From contig JAPZRU010000002.1 in the NCBI GenBank assembly GCA_027531255.1, positions 434,001 to 498,000 of the forward strand: a DNA stretch of 64,000 bases. Reading direction: 5' to 3'. Each line of letters starts with the position of its first letter. Position 1 is the stretch's first letter. This DNA is from Steroidobacteraceae bacterium (GTDB taxonomy: Bacteria; Pseudomonadota; Gammaproteobacteria; Steroidobacterales; Steroidobacteraceae). The notes below the pieces were generated by a model. It had not been told where the DNA came from and searched no databases. It saw nothing but the letters and a program-made list of their open reading frames with translations. Below, in pieces: positions 52,229 to 60,602 of the stretch. Position numbers and translations under genes: made by a program.

Positions 52229-52441
52229 TCAGCGCCCCACCGGGTGCGGCTGAATCCAGCCCTGGCTCCACGCGAACAGCAACAGCAGGAACAGGCCCAC
52301 GGACAGGCCGATGCGCCACGTGAGCGCGCGGACCATCTTCCCGGAGTCGCCTTTGCCGGTGCTCAGGTGGAACAGGGCACTGCCGAGGCTGATCAGGATC
52401 GCGATCAGGACGACGACGACGAACAGGCGGAACAGGTCCAA
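52229..52441 (-). CDS. Twin transmembrane protein, DUF2909
   Basis: A 70-residue protein of two helices (LFVVVVLIAILISLGSALFH and IGLSVGLFLLLLFAWSQGW) joined by a short polar loop with SGKMVRALTWR, the DUF2909 pattern. The start is TTG 52441 with AGGAG six bases upstream. It lies opposite the surrounding oxidase genes and diverges from the SURF1 gene, a typical position for this family. Role in oxidase assembly unknown. Confidence 0.88.
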   Translation of the reverse strand: MDLFRLFVVVVLIAILISLGSALFHLSTGKGDSGKMVRALTWRIGLSVGLFLLLLFAWSQGWIQPHPVGR

Positions 52442-52458
52442 GGCGTTCTCCTAGACGA

Positions 52459-53193
52459 GTGGCAAGTATAGTGCCCGCCCTGCGCATACGGATCGGTGCC
52501 CGCACCTTCGCGCCCGGCCTCGTGCCGACGCTGCTGATGCTGCCCGTGCTCGCGCTGCTGCTCGGCCTCGGCACGTGGCAACTCGGCCGGGCGGAGGAGA
52601 AACGCGCGTTGTTCGAAGCCTTCGCGCGCGGTACCGACGCCACCTCGGAGCTGCCGCCGGCCAGCCGTCCTGCACCGCGCTACACGCACGTGCGGCTCGA
52701 GGGGCGCTACCTGCCGGGCCGGCAGGTGCTGCTCGACAACGTCACGCACGCGGAGCGCGTCGGCTACCGGGTGCTCACGCCACTCGAGCGCGAGGACGGC
52801 GAGACGGTGCTCGTCGATCGCGGCTGGGTGCCGCTCGGTCGCTCGCGCGCGGTCCTGCCGGACGTCGCCGTGGATGCGGAGCCGCGCGCGATCGCGGGCC
52901 GCGTGGACGCGCTGCCGCGCGCCGGCATCGACCTCGAGGCGCCGGAGGGCAGCGGGTGGCCGCGCGTCGCGAGCTTCCCGTCGATGCCGGAACTCGAGCG
53001 CGCACTCGGGCGGCCGCTGTACCCGCAGATCGTGCTGCTCGACGCGGACCAGCCGGACGGCTACGTCCGCGAGTGGCGGCCGCCGGGCCTGCCGCCGGAG
53101 CGGCACCTCGGCTACGCCGTGCAGTGGTACTCGCTCGCCACCGCGCTGGTCGTGATCTGGATCGTCGTCAACACGCGGCGCACGGCCGAGTGA
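52459..53193 (+). CDS. SURF1 family oxidase assembly protein
   Basis: A 244-residue Surf1/Shy1 protein with an N-terminal helix (LLMLPVLALLLGLGTWQLGR) and a C-terminal helix (WYSLATALVVIWIVVNTRR) flanking a periplasmic domain with PRYTHVRLEGRYLPGRQVLL, VLVDRGWVPLG and DGYVREWRPPGLPPERHLGY. It helps heme a insertion. GTG 52459 or GTG 52471 could be the start. TATAGT at 52467-52472 looks like a -10 box, which if used would force a later start. Confidence 0.93.
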   Translation: MASIVPALRIRIGARTFAPGLVPTLLMLPVLALLLGLGTWQLGRAEEKRALFEAFARGTDATSELPPASRPAPRYTHVRLEGRYLPGRQVLLDNVTHAERVGYRVLTPLEREDGETVLVDRGWVPLGRSRAVLPDVAVDAEPRAIAGRVDALPRAGIDLEAPEGSGWPRVASFPSMPELERALGRPLYPQIVLLDADQPDGYVREWRPPGLPPERHLGYAVQWYSLATALVVIWIVVNTRRTAE

Positions 53194-53305
53194 ACCCGCC
53201 GCGCCCGCCCGCATCGAATCGCAGGCCGCCCGCGCCGAACCGCAGACCGTCTGCAACGAACCTCACACCGCACGCACCGCACCGCCACGCAGGACCTGAC
53301 CACCG

Positions 53306-53971
53306 ATGAACGCCGACGCCCGCCCGCCCGCCGCGAGTCACGCCCCCGGCACGCAGGAACCGCCGGCGATCCCACCGGAGCTGGTCCGCAAGCGCCGGAT
53401 CCAGCTGGTGCTGCTCGCGCTCGTGTTCTTCGGGCCGGTGCTGCTCGCGACCGTGATGTACGTCGGCGGCTTCGGCACCCCGTCGGGCCGCGTGAACGTC
53501 GGCGAGCTCGTCCAGCCGCCGCGGCCGCTGCCGGACGTCGCGCTGCCGACGCCGGACGGCCGGCTGAGCTCGCCCGGAGTGTTGCGCGGCAAGTGGTCGC
53601 TGGTCTATGTCGGCGAGGGCGCGTGCACGTCGAACTGCCTGCAGGTCCTGGACGACCTGCGCGCCGTGCGTCTCGCGCTGGATCGCGACGCGACGCGCAT
53701 CCAGCGCGTGTTCCTGTACGAGGGCCAGTGCTGCGGCCGCGAGCTGCTCGCCGGCGGGCCGGTCGGCGTCGGCCTCGTGCCGGTGGCCCTCGACGGCGCG
53801 CGCGAGATCCGCGACGCGTTCACGTTCGACGGCGTGCCGGCGGCGCAGGCGAACCACGTCTACGTCGTGGACCCGATGGGCGTCGTGATGATGCGGCACG
53901 CCCTGCCCGTGGACAGGCGCGGGATGGTCAAGGACCTCGAGAAGCTGCTGAAGCTCTCGCAGATCGGCTGA
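53306..53971 (+). CDS. SCO-like membrane-anchored thioredoxin-fold protein
   Basis: A 221-residue protein with one membrane helix (LVLLALVFFGPVLLATVMYV) and a periplasmic thioredoxin-like domain: LVYVGEGACTSNCLQVLDDL has the Cys-x3-Cys of SCO copper chaperones, and NHVYVVDPMGVVMMRHALPV may supply a ligand His. It lies between SURF1 and ctaA, the place of a conserved gammaproteobacterial oxidase-linked gene. More divergent than classical Sco1, so a role in CuA delivery is likely but not proven. Confidence 0.85.
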   Translation: MNADARPPAASHAPGTQEPPAIPPELVRKRRIQLVLLALVFFGPVLLATVMYVGGFGTPSGRVNVGELVQPPRPLPDVALPTPDGRLSSPGVLRGKWSLVYVGEGACTSNCLQVLDDLRAVRLALDRDATRIQRVFLYEGQCCGRELLAGGPVGVGLVPVALDGAREIRDAFTFDGVPAAQANHVYVVDPMGVVMMRHALPVDRRGMVKDLEKLLKLSQIG

Positions 53972-54056
53972 ACGCACCGCGCGCGACCGGGCGCGCCGCG
54001 TTCACTCATCGACACCACGGCGGGGCGCGCGCTCCGCCCCGACGACGGACGACACC

Positions 54057-55115
54057 GTGACCTCTTCCTCCAAGCTGACCTGGTTCCGCCGCGCCGCGCT
54101 GTTCGCCGCGGTGCTCTGCTCGATCGTCGTGGTCGTCGGCGCGTGGGTGCGCCTGACGGACGCGGGCCTCGGCTGCCCCGACTGGCCGGGCTGCTACGGC
54201 GTGGCGCATCCCGCGCAGCTGATCGAGAAGGCGGAGCAGGTGAACGCGGCGTTTCCCGAACGGCCTTTCGACTACCAGAAGGCGCTGCACGAGATGGTGC
54301 ACCGCTACATCGCGACGCTGCTCGGCCTCGTGATCATCGGGCTCGCGGTGTTCTCCTACGTGAACCGCCGCGATCCAGAACAGCCGCGCGTGCTGCCGTG
54401 GGTGCTGCTCGTCCTGGTCTGCGTGCAGGGCATGCTCGGCGCGTTCACGGTGACGTGGCTCCTGAAGCCGCTCATCGTGACACTGCACCTGATCGGCGGG
54501 CTGTCGACGCTCGCGCTGATCTGGTGGCTCGCGCTGCCGCCGCAGAAACGGTCCGTCAAGGCGGCCGAGCGGCCGGTGCGCCGTCTCGCGATAGCGGGCC
54601 TCGCGGTGCTCGCCTGCCAGATCGTGCTCGGCGGCTGGACCAGCACGAACTACGCGGCGGTCGCGTGCCCCGACTTCCCGAAGTGCCAGGGCAGCTGGTG
54701 GCCCGAGCAGGATTACGGCAGCGCGTTCGACCCCTGGCACGGGCTCGGCATCGACTACGAGTTCGGCGTGCTCGAGAACCCGGCGCGCGTCGCGATCCAC
54801 TACACGCACCGCGTGGGCGCGGTCGTCACCGCGGCCGTGCTCGGGCTGCTCGCGTTCGCGGCCTGGCGGCGGGCGCAGACCGGGGCCGTACGCGTCGCCG
54901 CGGCGGCCGTGCTCGCCGCGCTCGTACTGCAGTGGGCGATCGGCGTGAACCTGATCTGGCAGGGCTTCCCGCTGTGGCTGGGCACCGGACATAACGCCGG
55001 GGCGGCGATCCTGCTGCTGGCGGTGGTGGCGCTGATCCGCTACCTGTGGCCGCTCGAGCGGCTGGCCGAGCGGAGCGCGGCGCCGGCGCTACGGCCGAGC
55101 CGGGCGGCGGCCTGA
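54057..55115 (+). CDS. ctaA: Heme A synthase
   Basis: A 352-residue, eight-helix Cox15/CtaA monooxygenase converting heme O to heme A. WVRLTDAGLGCPDWPGCYGV and a second copy of the pattern (VACPDFPKCQGSWWPEQD) contain the Cys pairs; conserved His residues lie in HEMVHRYIATLLG, VTLHLIGG, AIHYTHRVGAV and LGTGHNAGAAIL. The start is GTG 54057. The last 20 residues are Ala/Arg/Pro-rich. Confidence 0.96.
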   Translation: MTSSSKLTWFRRAALFAAVLCSIVVVVGAWVRLTDAGLGCPDWPGCYGVAHPAQLIEKAEQVNAAFPERPFDYQKALHEMVHRYIATLLGLVIIGLAVFSYVNRRDPEQPRVLPWVLLVLVCVQGMLGAFTVTWLLKPLIVTLHLIGGLSTLALIWWLALPPQKRSVKAAERPVRRLAIAGLAVLACQIVLGGWTSTNYAAVACPDFPKCQGSWWPEQDYGSAFDPWHGLGIDYEFGVLENPARVAIHYTHRVGAVVTAAVLGLLAFAAWRRAQTGAVRVAAAAVLAALVLQWAIGVNLIWQGFPLWLGTGHNAGAAILLLAVVALIRYLWPLERLAERSAAPALRPSRAAA

Positions 55116-55176
55116 AAAAGGCGACCGGCCCCTTTCCGGGAGAGAAACTGGGCAGGTCGCCATTTCAGGGGAAAGG
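55115..55176. repeat. Inverted GGCGACC/GGTCGCC element between ctaA and ctaB
   Basis: GGCGACC (55120-55126) is inverted at GGTCGCC (55155-55161) with similar flanks (AAAAGGCGACCGG and AAATGGCGACCTG on the other strand), and CCCCTTTCC (55129-55137) is inverted at GGGGAAAGG (55168-55176). The two interleaved inverted repeats look like a dispersed intergenic element related in style to the palindromes at 18224-18310. Confidence 0.55.
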
Positions 55177-55265
55177 CAGGTATTTCCCATGGTAGTCTGC
55201 GCGCCCGCCGACGGGCCTCCGGGCCCCTGCCGCGCGCCCCTACCGAGACGACGGACCCGACCGCC

Positions 55266-56183
55266 TTGGCCACCTCGCCAGATTCGCACCCGCTGACCGA
55301 CGAGACGCTCGGTGCCGTCCGCGCCGCCGCCTCGTGGCGCGACTACTACGAGCTGACCAAGCCGCGCGTGGTGCTGCTGATCGCGTTCACCGCGGTGGTC
55401 GGCATGTTTCTCGCCTCCCCCGGCCTGCCGCCCCTCGGCGCGCTCGTGTGGGGCACGCTCGGCATCTGGCTCGCGGCCGCCTCCGCCGCCGCGATCAACC
55501 ATGTGATCGACCGCCACATCGACGGCGTGATGGCGCGCACCCGCTACCGCCCGCTCCCGACCGGCTCGGTCACCGAATCCCAGGCGCTCGCCTTCGCGTT
55601 CGCGCTCGGCGCGGCGTCGATGGCGATGCTGACCTTCCTCGTGAACCCGCTGACGGCGGTGCTCACGTTCTTCTCGCTGATCGGCTACGCGGTGATCTAC
55701 ACCGTGTGGCTGAAGCGCGCGACGCCGCAGAACATCGTGATCGGCGGCGCGGCCGGCGCGGCACCGCCCGTACTCGGCTGGACCGCGGTGACGAACAGCG
55801 TCGACCCGAATGCGCTGCTGCTGTTCCTGATCATCTTCACCTGGACCCCGCCGCACTTCTGGGCGCTCGCGATCGCGCGCCGCGACGAGTACGCGAAGGT
55901 CGGCGTGCCGATGCTGCCGGTCACCCACGGCATCGAGTTCACGCGGCTGCACATCCTGCTCTACACCGTGCTGCTCGCCATCGTCACGGTGCTGCCGTAC
56001 CTGACCGGCATGGTCGGCGCGCTCTACGCGGTGTCCGCGCTCGTGCTGAACGGCGTGTTCCTCTACTACGCGTGGCAGCTGTGGTCCACCGGCCGCCCCG
56101 ACTGGCCGATGCGCACGTTCAAGTACTCGATCACGTACCTCGGCCTGCTGTTCCTCGCGCTGCTGGTCGACCACTACCTCTAG
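55266..56183 (+). CDS. ctaB: Protoheme IX farnesyltransferase (heme O synthase)
   Basis: A 305-residue UbiA-superfamily prenyltransferase. [20 protein letters not shown] opens the first helix; the Asp-rich first motif is [20 protein letters not shown], and [20 protein letters not shown] contains the second. It farnesylates heme B to heme O for CtaA. TTG 55266 is the apparent start. Last intact gene of the oxidase cluster; in many genomes a SCO gene follows, here a decayed region does. Confidence 0.96.
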   Translation: MATSPDSHPLTDETLGAVRAAASWRDYYELTKPRVVLLIAFTAVVGMFLASPGLPPLGALVWGTLGIWLAAASAAAINHVIDRHIDGVMARTRYRPLPTGSVTESQALAFAFALGAASMAMLTFLVNPLTAVLTFFSLIGYAVIYTVWLKRATPQNIVIGGAAGAAPPVLGWTAVTNSVDPNALLLFLIIFTWTPPHFWALAIARRDEYAKVGVPMLPVTHGIEFTRLHILLYTVLLAIVTVLPYLTGMVGALYAVSALVLNGVFLYYAWQLWSTGRPDWPMRTFKYSITYLGLLFLALLVDHYL

Positions 56184-56201
56184 GTCGGTTCACGCCGGCA
56201 G

Positions 56202-56676
56202 GTGACCACCGCCGGTCACGCCCTCGGCCGGGCGGCTGTTCCGGTTGACGCGGCCGACGAACCCAGCGTCGAGGATTGCCTGGCGCAGGTGCACCCGGAG
56301 GACCGCGAGGCGGTGGCAGCCGCGGTCGACCGGTCGGTGGCCACCGGCACCGGCCACGCGATCGAATGCCGGGTCGTGCGGCCCGACGGTACGGCCGCGC
56401 GAAGCACGTGATCCCGTCCGGCGTGCACGTCACGGCACGGCGCGCGGCCGAGGACCGCCTGCTCGAGGCGGACCGGCGCAAGGACGGGTTCATATCGCCA
56501 CGCTCTCGCACGAGCTCCGCACTCCGCCGGCGCCGAGCCGCACCGCTGCTGCTGGTGGCGCTCACCGGGTGGGGCCAGGACGTGGACCGGCAGCGCGCCC
56601 GCGACGCGGGCTTCGATCACCACCTGACGAAGCCGGTCGATCCCGCGGTGCTGGTGCGGCTCCTCGGCGCACCGCC
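56202..56676 (+). pseudogene. Remnant of a hybrid sensor histidine kinase/response regulator
   Basis: Three collapsed pieces in different frames. First (from 56202): VHPEDREAVAAAVDRSVATG then HAIECRVVRPDGTAA, a PAS_3 domain end. Second: VTARRAAEDRLLEADRRKDG followed after a frameshift near 56495 by IATLSHELRTPPAP, the start of a HisKA domain with its phospho-accepting His. Third, joined within about 20 bp: LLLVALTGWGQDVDRQRARD then AGFDHHLTKPVDPAVLVRLL, the last third of a receiver domain with its conserved Thr and Lys. The ATPase domain and the receiver's phosphorylation site are gone. Confidence 0.75.
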
Positions 56677-56822
56677 CTGGGCGTGCCCGCAGCGCGAATG
56701 CGGTGCATTTCCGCTTGCACCTGCGCGCGAAAGGTCCATACTGCGCGCCGTTTGCGTTTCGGCCGCGGCGCGACGGTTCGCGAACGCGTCAGCCGATCCG
56801 ATGCGAGGTGCCCGCACAATAG

Positions 56823-57053
56823 ATGAAGACCATACCGATCTCCCGCCTCCGACGAGGCGAGTGGCTCGCAGCCGCCACCCGTGACGACGTTCCCGTCGTG
56901 GTCACTCACCGTGGCAAACCCGTGGCCCGAGTGCTCCCGTTCCCGGGAGCCAGCGCAAGAACCGAACCGGCCGGCGAAGCTCTGAAGGATCGGATGGACT
57001 TCTGGGGCACGGACTCGCCGCCCACCGAGGCGAGCTGGTCCGGCAGTCGCTGA
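56823..57053 (+). CDS. Orphan Phd/YefM-like antitoxin
   Basis: A 76-residue protein with [20 protein letters not shown] and [20 protein letters not shown], the Phd/YefM fold signature. The C-terminus is short ([18 protein letters not shown]). No toxin gene follows: the next DNA is a pirin remnant on the opposite strand. It therefore may be a solitary survivor or a regulator; expression is unproven. It is not a close copy of the antitoxin at 29359. Confidence 0.65.
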   Translation: MKTIPISRLRRGEWLAAATRDDVPVVVTHRGKPVARVLPFPGASARTEPAGEALKDRMDFWGTDSPPTEASWSGSR

Positions 57054-57064
57054 CCGCACCGAAG

Positions 57065-57187
57065 ACCGCACTCGAGCACTGCACCGAGGCCCGGCACGAT
57101 CACCGACCCGTTGCCCATCGAGTCCCGGTGACCCAGCTGGCCCTCCAGCACGAAGCTCAGGAGCTCCATGTCGCGACGTCCGTGCGC
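57065..57187 (-). pseudogene. Pirin family gene fragment
   Basis: On the minus strand [20 protein letters not shown] followed by [18 protein letters not shown] corresponds to the pirin N-domain core H-x-H-R-D-M-E-[IL]-[IVL]-[ST]-Y-V-L-E-G-x-L-x-H-x-D-S-M-G-x-G-x-V-I. Only about 40 codons are recognisable. The preceding His-x-His metal ligands are degraded to Gly-Arg, and the C-terminal cupin is absent. Confidence 0.6.
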
Positions 57188-57228
57188 GTACCGGCGCGGG
57201 ATCTCCCGGCGCAGACCTCGCCGGAACA

Positions 57229-57610
57229 GTGGCTCGCGCGCGCGGGCTGCTCGACGAGTGGCGTGCGCTGGAGACCTTCGCGCGCAGCCTCGAGTGCGGC
57301 TACGAGCCCGCGCTGCGGCTGGTCGTGGACGTCGCGTTCCCGCGCGAGCGGCTGCTCGCCGCGCTGAAGGAGCTGCGCGAATCGTGTCCGCACACGCGCG
57401 TCGATCTCGCGGAAGCGGCGCTGTCCGGCGCCGAGGAAGCGACCCTCGACGGCGGCACGCGGGGCTCCGCGGACCTCGTGGTCACCTCGCGCGTGCCGCC
57501 GGGGTTCCTCGGCGACTGGCTCCACGAGACGACGTTCGTCGCCGTGGCCGCCCCGTCGCACCCGCTGCACGCGCTCGCGCTTGCGCTCGCGGGAGATCCT
57601 CCCGGCACGC
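57229..57610 (+). pseudogene. LysR-type regulator fragment (effector-binding domain)
   Basis: The frame from about 57229 reads [20 protein letters not shown], then [60 protein letters not shown] and TTFVAVAAPSHPLHAL. This matches the linker and first half of a LysR effector-binding domain (including the DL.[VI] and P..HPL landmarks). The winged helix-turn-helix and the C-terminal half are missing, and the frame runs into the opposite-strand VOC gene. Confidence 0.65.
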
Positions 57611-57651
57611 CTGCGCCGGGCGCGCCAGCGCGCTCCTCCGCGGACTGCGCG

Positions 57652-58596
57652 TCAGCGCGTCGCCACCACCTGGTAGCAGCCGCCGTTCGGCGCCGCCAGG
57701 AGCGCGCAGCGGGCCGGCCCGAACGCGGCCAGTTCGGCGTCCGTCGGCGCCGCGAGGACCGCACCGCCCGCGGCTGGAACGCGCGCGGCCACCGCGTCCA
57801 CGTCGTCGACGACGATCGTCGCGCCCAGGGTGCCCCGGTGCGGCGGCCGCGCGCGCCCGAGCAGCGACGCGTACGAACCCTCGGGCATGCCGTAGTGGAC
57901 GAGCCCGAAGTACGGCTCGCGCGCATCGAGGCCGACGTTCACCGAGCGCAGGCTGAACTGCGGCTTCCGGCTGCCGACCAGCCGGCGGAAGCTGTCGTCG
58001 TCGATGCCGTAGCGGTAGACCACCCGCAGGCCGAAGGCCTGCTCGAAGAACGCGACGGCGGGCTCGAGCCGCGACACCGGGCCGGACAGGCTCTGGGGCT
58101 CGCTGAACGTGCGGTCCGTGACGGTCGCGAAGCCGGCGAAGAACTCCGCCGGTCCGCCGAGCAGTGCACAGACCACCTCGTCCGGACCCCAGACGTGGCC
58201 CTCGACGAAGTGCCCTTCCGGCAGGTCGTACTCGGCGAGCGGTTCCTTGAGCGCGAAGCCGGCGCGCTCGACCGCCGCGCGCGCGGCCGCGAAGTCCGGC
58301 GCGTAGAAGTCGATCACCTTCGGCGCGTCGGCGTCGTAGCCCCGGTTGCGGTCGCGCACGACGACGTCGGAGCCCGGGTGGAACCGCACGAGGCGTGCGC
58401 CGTAGCGCGTCCCGGGCGTCGCCAGCGCGACCTCGGTGGCGGTGTGCCCGGGCGCGCCCCAGAGCGTGGCGCAGTCGCGCTCGTCGTGGTCGCGGCGCGC
58501 GATCTCGACGAGGCCGAAGGCGGCGAACAGGCTCAGGTGCGCGTCGAGGTCGCTCGACGACACGAGTGGGCCGTGGACGTAGCGAGTCGAGGGCAT
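57652..58596 (-). CDS. VOC (glyoxalase/dioxygenase-fold) family protein, two modules
   Basis: A 314-residue protein of two paired VOC modules: residues about 8-125 (LVSSSDLDAHLSLFAAFGLV, with GLVEIARRDHDER) and about 165-310 (SRLEPAVAFFEQAFGLRVVY, PYFGLVHYGMPEGSYASLLG, VVDDVDAVAARVPAAGG). Start ATG 58596 has GGAG seven bases upstream. No signal peptide. Substrate unknown; metal ligands typical of glyoxalase I or extradiol dioxygenases cannot be confirmed by eye. Diverges from the LigD-type polymerase. Confidence 0.82.
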   Translation of the reverse strand: MPSTRYVHGPLVSSSDLDAHLSLFAAFGLVEIARRDHDERDCATLWGAPGHTATEVALATPGTRYGARLVRFHPGSDVVVRDRNRGYDADAPKVIDFYAPDFAAARAAVERAGFALKEPLAEYDLPEGHFVEGHVWGPDEVVCALLGGPAEFFAGFATVTDRTFSEPQSLSGPVSRLEPAVAFFEQAFGLRVVYRYGIDDDSFRRLVGSRKPQFSLRSVNVGLDAREPYFGLVHYGMPEGSYASLLGRARPPHRGTLGATIVVDDVDAVAARVPAAGGAVLAAPTDAELAAFGPARCALLAAPNGGCYQVVATR

Positions 58597-58760
58597 CGGC
58601 GCTCCGGGATGGGTCGGCGGGGGTATGCTGCGTCCGTGGCGCGCGGCCTGCAACGTGCCCGCACCCGGCGGAGGCTGCAGCAGGCAATGCAGCCCCGCGG
58701 GGCACGGAGCTTGCTCCGGCTCCGTTGCGCCGACGCGGCGCGCCGCCTCGGGGACCGTGC

Positions 58761-59663
58761 ATGGATCGAGCCGCACTCACGCACCCCGGGCGCGTGCTGT
58801 ACCCGGACCCGGGCATCGCGAAGCGCGAGCTCGCCGGCTACTACGCCGCGGTCGCCGACCGGCTGCTGCCGCACCTCGCGGACCGGCCGCTCAGTCTCGT
58901 GCGCTCCCGCGACGGCGAGGCCTTCTACCAGAAGCACCACCGCGGTCCCGCGCCGCCGGGTCTCGCGAGCATCGGCATCGACGTGGGCACCGGGCGTCGC
59001 GACTACCTCGTCTGCCGCGACGCCACGGGGCTCGCGAGCCTCGCGCAGCTCGGCGTCGTCGAGCTGCATACCTGGGGCTCGCGGCTGCCCGATCCGCTGC
59101 GCGCGGATCGCCTGACCTTCGACCTCGACCCGGATCCGACGCTCGACTGGCGCACGGTCGCGGACGCCGCGCTGACGCTCCGCGCGCTGCTGCAGGCTCT
59201 CGGCTACGAGAGCTGGTGCAAGACCACCGGCGGCAAGGGACTGCACGTCGTCGTGCCGCTGACGACGCGACGACCGGACTGGGACACCGCGCGCACCAGC
59301 GCTCGCGCGGTCGCGCGCTACCTGTGCCGCACCGAACCCACCCGCTTCGCCGCCAGGCCCGGCGACGCGCACCGGCGGGGCCGCCTCTACGTCGACTACC
59401 TGCGCAACTACGGCGGCGCGACGGCCGTGAGCGCGTACTCGCCGCGCCTGCGGCCGGGCGCGCCGGTATCGATGCCGCTCGCGTGGCGGCAGCTCGAAGG
59501 CGACGAGGACCTGCGCGGCCGGCGCTTCGAGCTGCGCGCCGTGCCGGCCTGGCTCCGGCGGCGGCGCGACCCGTGGTCGGGCTACGCGGACACGCGGCAG
59601 GCGTTCGACGCGGACGCGTTCGCGCGGCTGGAAGGGCCTGCACCCGATCCGGGCGTCACGTAG
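58761..59663 (+). CDS. Stand-alone LigD-type polymerase/primase domain protein
   Basis: A 300-residue protein equivalent to the polymerase module of bacterial LigD (archaeo-eukaryotic primase fold): LTHPGRVLYPDPGIAKRELA, FYQKHHRGPAPPGLASIGID, the metal-binding FDLDPDPTLDWRTV, and WCKTTGGKGLHVVVPL, then YVDYLRNYGGATAVSAYSPR. The nuclease and ligase modules of full LigD are absent, and no Ku gene is in the window. Start ATG 58761 has GGGGA six bases upstream. It may belong to a split end-joining system or act in another repair process. Confidence 0.92.
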   Translation: MDRAALTHPGRVLYPDPGIAKRELAGYYAAVADRLLPHLADRPLSLVRSRDGEAFYQKHHRGPAPPGLASIGIDVGTGRRDYLVCRDATGLASLAQLGVVELHTWGSRLPDPLRADRLTFDLDPDPTLDWRTVADAALTLRALLQALGYESWCKTTGGKGLHVVVPLTTRRPDWDTARTSARAVARYLCRTEPTRFAARPGDAHRRGRLYVDYLRNYGGATAVSAYSPRLRPGAPVSMPLAWRQLEGDEDLRGRRFELRAVPAWLRRRRDPWSGYADTRQAFDADAFARLEGPAPDPGVT

Positions 59664-59707
59664 CCGTCACACGTCCCCTGCAGCACCGCGCGGACCTGCG
59701 GGCTTCG

Positions 59708-60355
59708 TCACATCGAGACGGCGGCGTCCGAGACGTAGGGGTTCGTGCGGCGTTCGCGACCGAACGTCGAGGTCGGCCCGTGGCCGGGCAGGAACGTGAC
59801 GTCGTCCCCGAGCGGGAACAGGCGCTCGCGGATCGAGCGGATCAGCGTGTCGTGATCGCCGCCGACGAAATCGGTGCGGCCGATGGAGCCCGCGAACAGC
59901 ACGTCGCCGACGATCGCGACGCGGCTCGGCGCGTGGAAGAACACGACGTGGCCGGGCGTGTGGCCGGGGCAGTGGCGCACGTCCAGCGTCAGCGAGCCGA
60001 CGGTGAGCGTGTCGCCGTCGCGGAGCCAGCGGGTCGGCTCGAAGGCGCCTTCGCTCGGCAGGCCGAACATCCGGCCCTGCTCCGCGAGCGCCTCGATCCA
60101 GAAGCGATCGCCCTCGTGCGGGCCCTCGATCGGCAGCCCGCAGCGGCGTGCGAGTTCCGCGGTCGCGCCCGCGTGGTCGATGTGCGCGTGCGTGAGCAGG
60201 ATCTTCTCCAGGGTCACGCCTTCGCGCTCGACGACCGCGAGCACGCGGTCGAGGTCGCCGCCCGGATCGACGACCGCCGCGCGCTTCGTCGCGGGGTCCC
60301 AGAGGACCGAGCAGTTCTGCTGGAAGGCGGTGACGGGGACGACGGCGAGGCGCAC
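59708..60355 (-). CDS. Glyoxalase II-like MBL-fold metallohydrolase
   Basis: A 215-residue YcbL-type metallo-beta-lactamase fold enzyme. VRLAVVPVTAFQQNCSVLWD opens the domain; THAHIDHAG is the His-x-His-x-Asp-His metal motif, followed by CPGHTPGHVVFF, GDVLFAGSIGRTDF and FLPGHGPTSTFGRERRTNPY. Compared with GloB it lacks the C-terminal helical domain, so hydrolysis of S-lactoylglutathione is possible but not assured. The start is GTG 60355. Confidence 0.92.
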   Translation of the reverse strand: MRLAVVPVTAFQQNCSVLWDPATKRAAVVDPGGDLDRVLAVVEREGVTLEKILLTHAHIDHAGATAELARRCGLPIEGPHEGDRFWIEALAEQGRMFGLPSEGAFEPTRWLRDGDTLTVGSLTLDVRHCPGHTPGHVVFFHAPSRVAIVGDVLFAGSIGRTDFVGGDHDTLIRSIRERLFPLGDDVTFLPGHGPTSTFGRERRTNPYVSDAAVSM

Positions 60356-60489
60356 GGGTGTTCCGGGGCTGACTGGAGGCGGGGCGGCCGAAGCCGCGCC
60401 GAGCGGCGACGCGCGACCGGACCGCCGGCGGCGACCTGCGACACGATAGGCGATGACGGAGGTCGGCAACAACGGCCGCGCGCCGCTCC

Positions 60490-60602
60490 GGTCGCCGGCT
60501 TCTTCACCCTCGGGTGCGGCATCGCGAGGAACGAGGTGATCGTCAGCGTGACCGGCTGCGTGACGCCCTTCAGCGTCAGTTCGCCTTCCACCACGCCCGG
60601 GG
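60490..60602 (-). pseudogene. YceI-family gene fragment (C-terminal end)
   Basis: On the minus strand PGVVEGELTLKGVTQPVTLT then ITSFLAMPHPRVKKP matches the YceI lipocalin-like region V-x-G-x-L-T-[LI]-x-G-V-T-[KR]-P-V-T-L-x-V-x-x-F, followed by the MPHP landmark. It begins directly after the stop of the M14 peptidase gene, has no start codon and breaks off after about 38 codons, so it is a remnant. Confidence 0.6.

Noticed and set aside
56245-56884. Single intact gene spanning the kinase remnant
   Set aside because: The recognisable PAS, HisKA and receiver pieces lie in different frames and lack the intervening domains.
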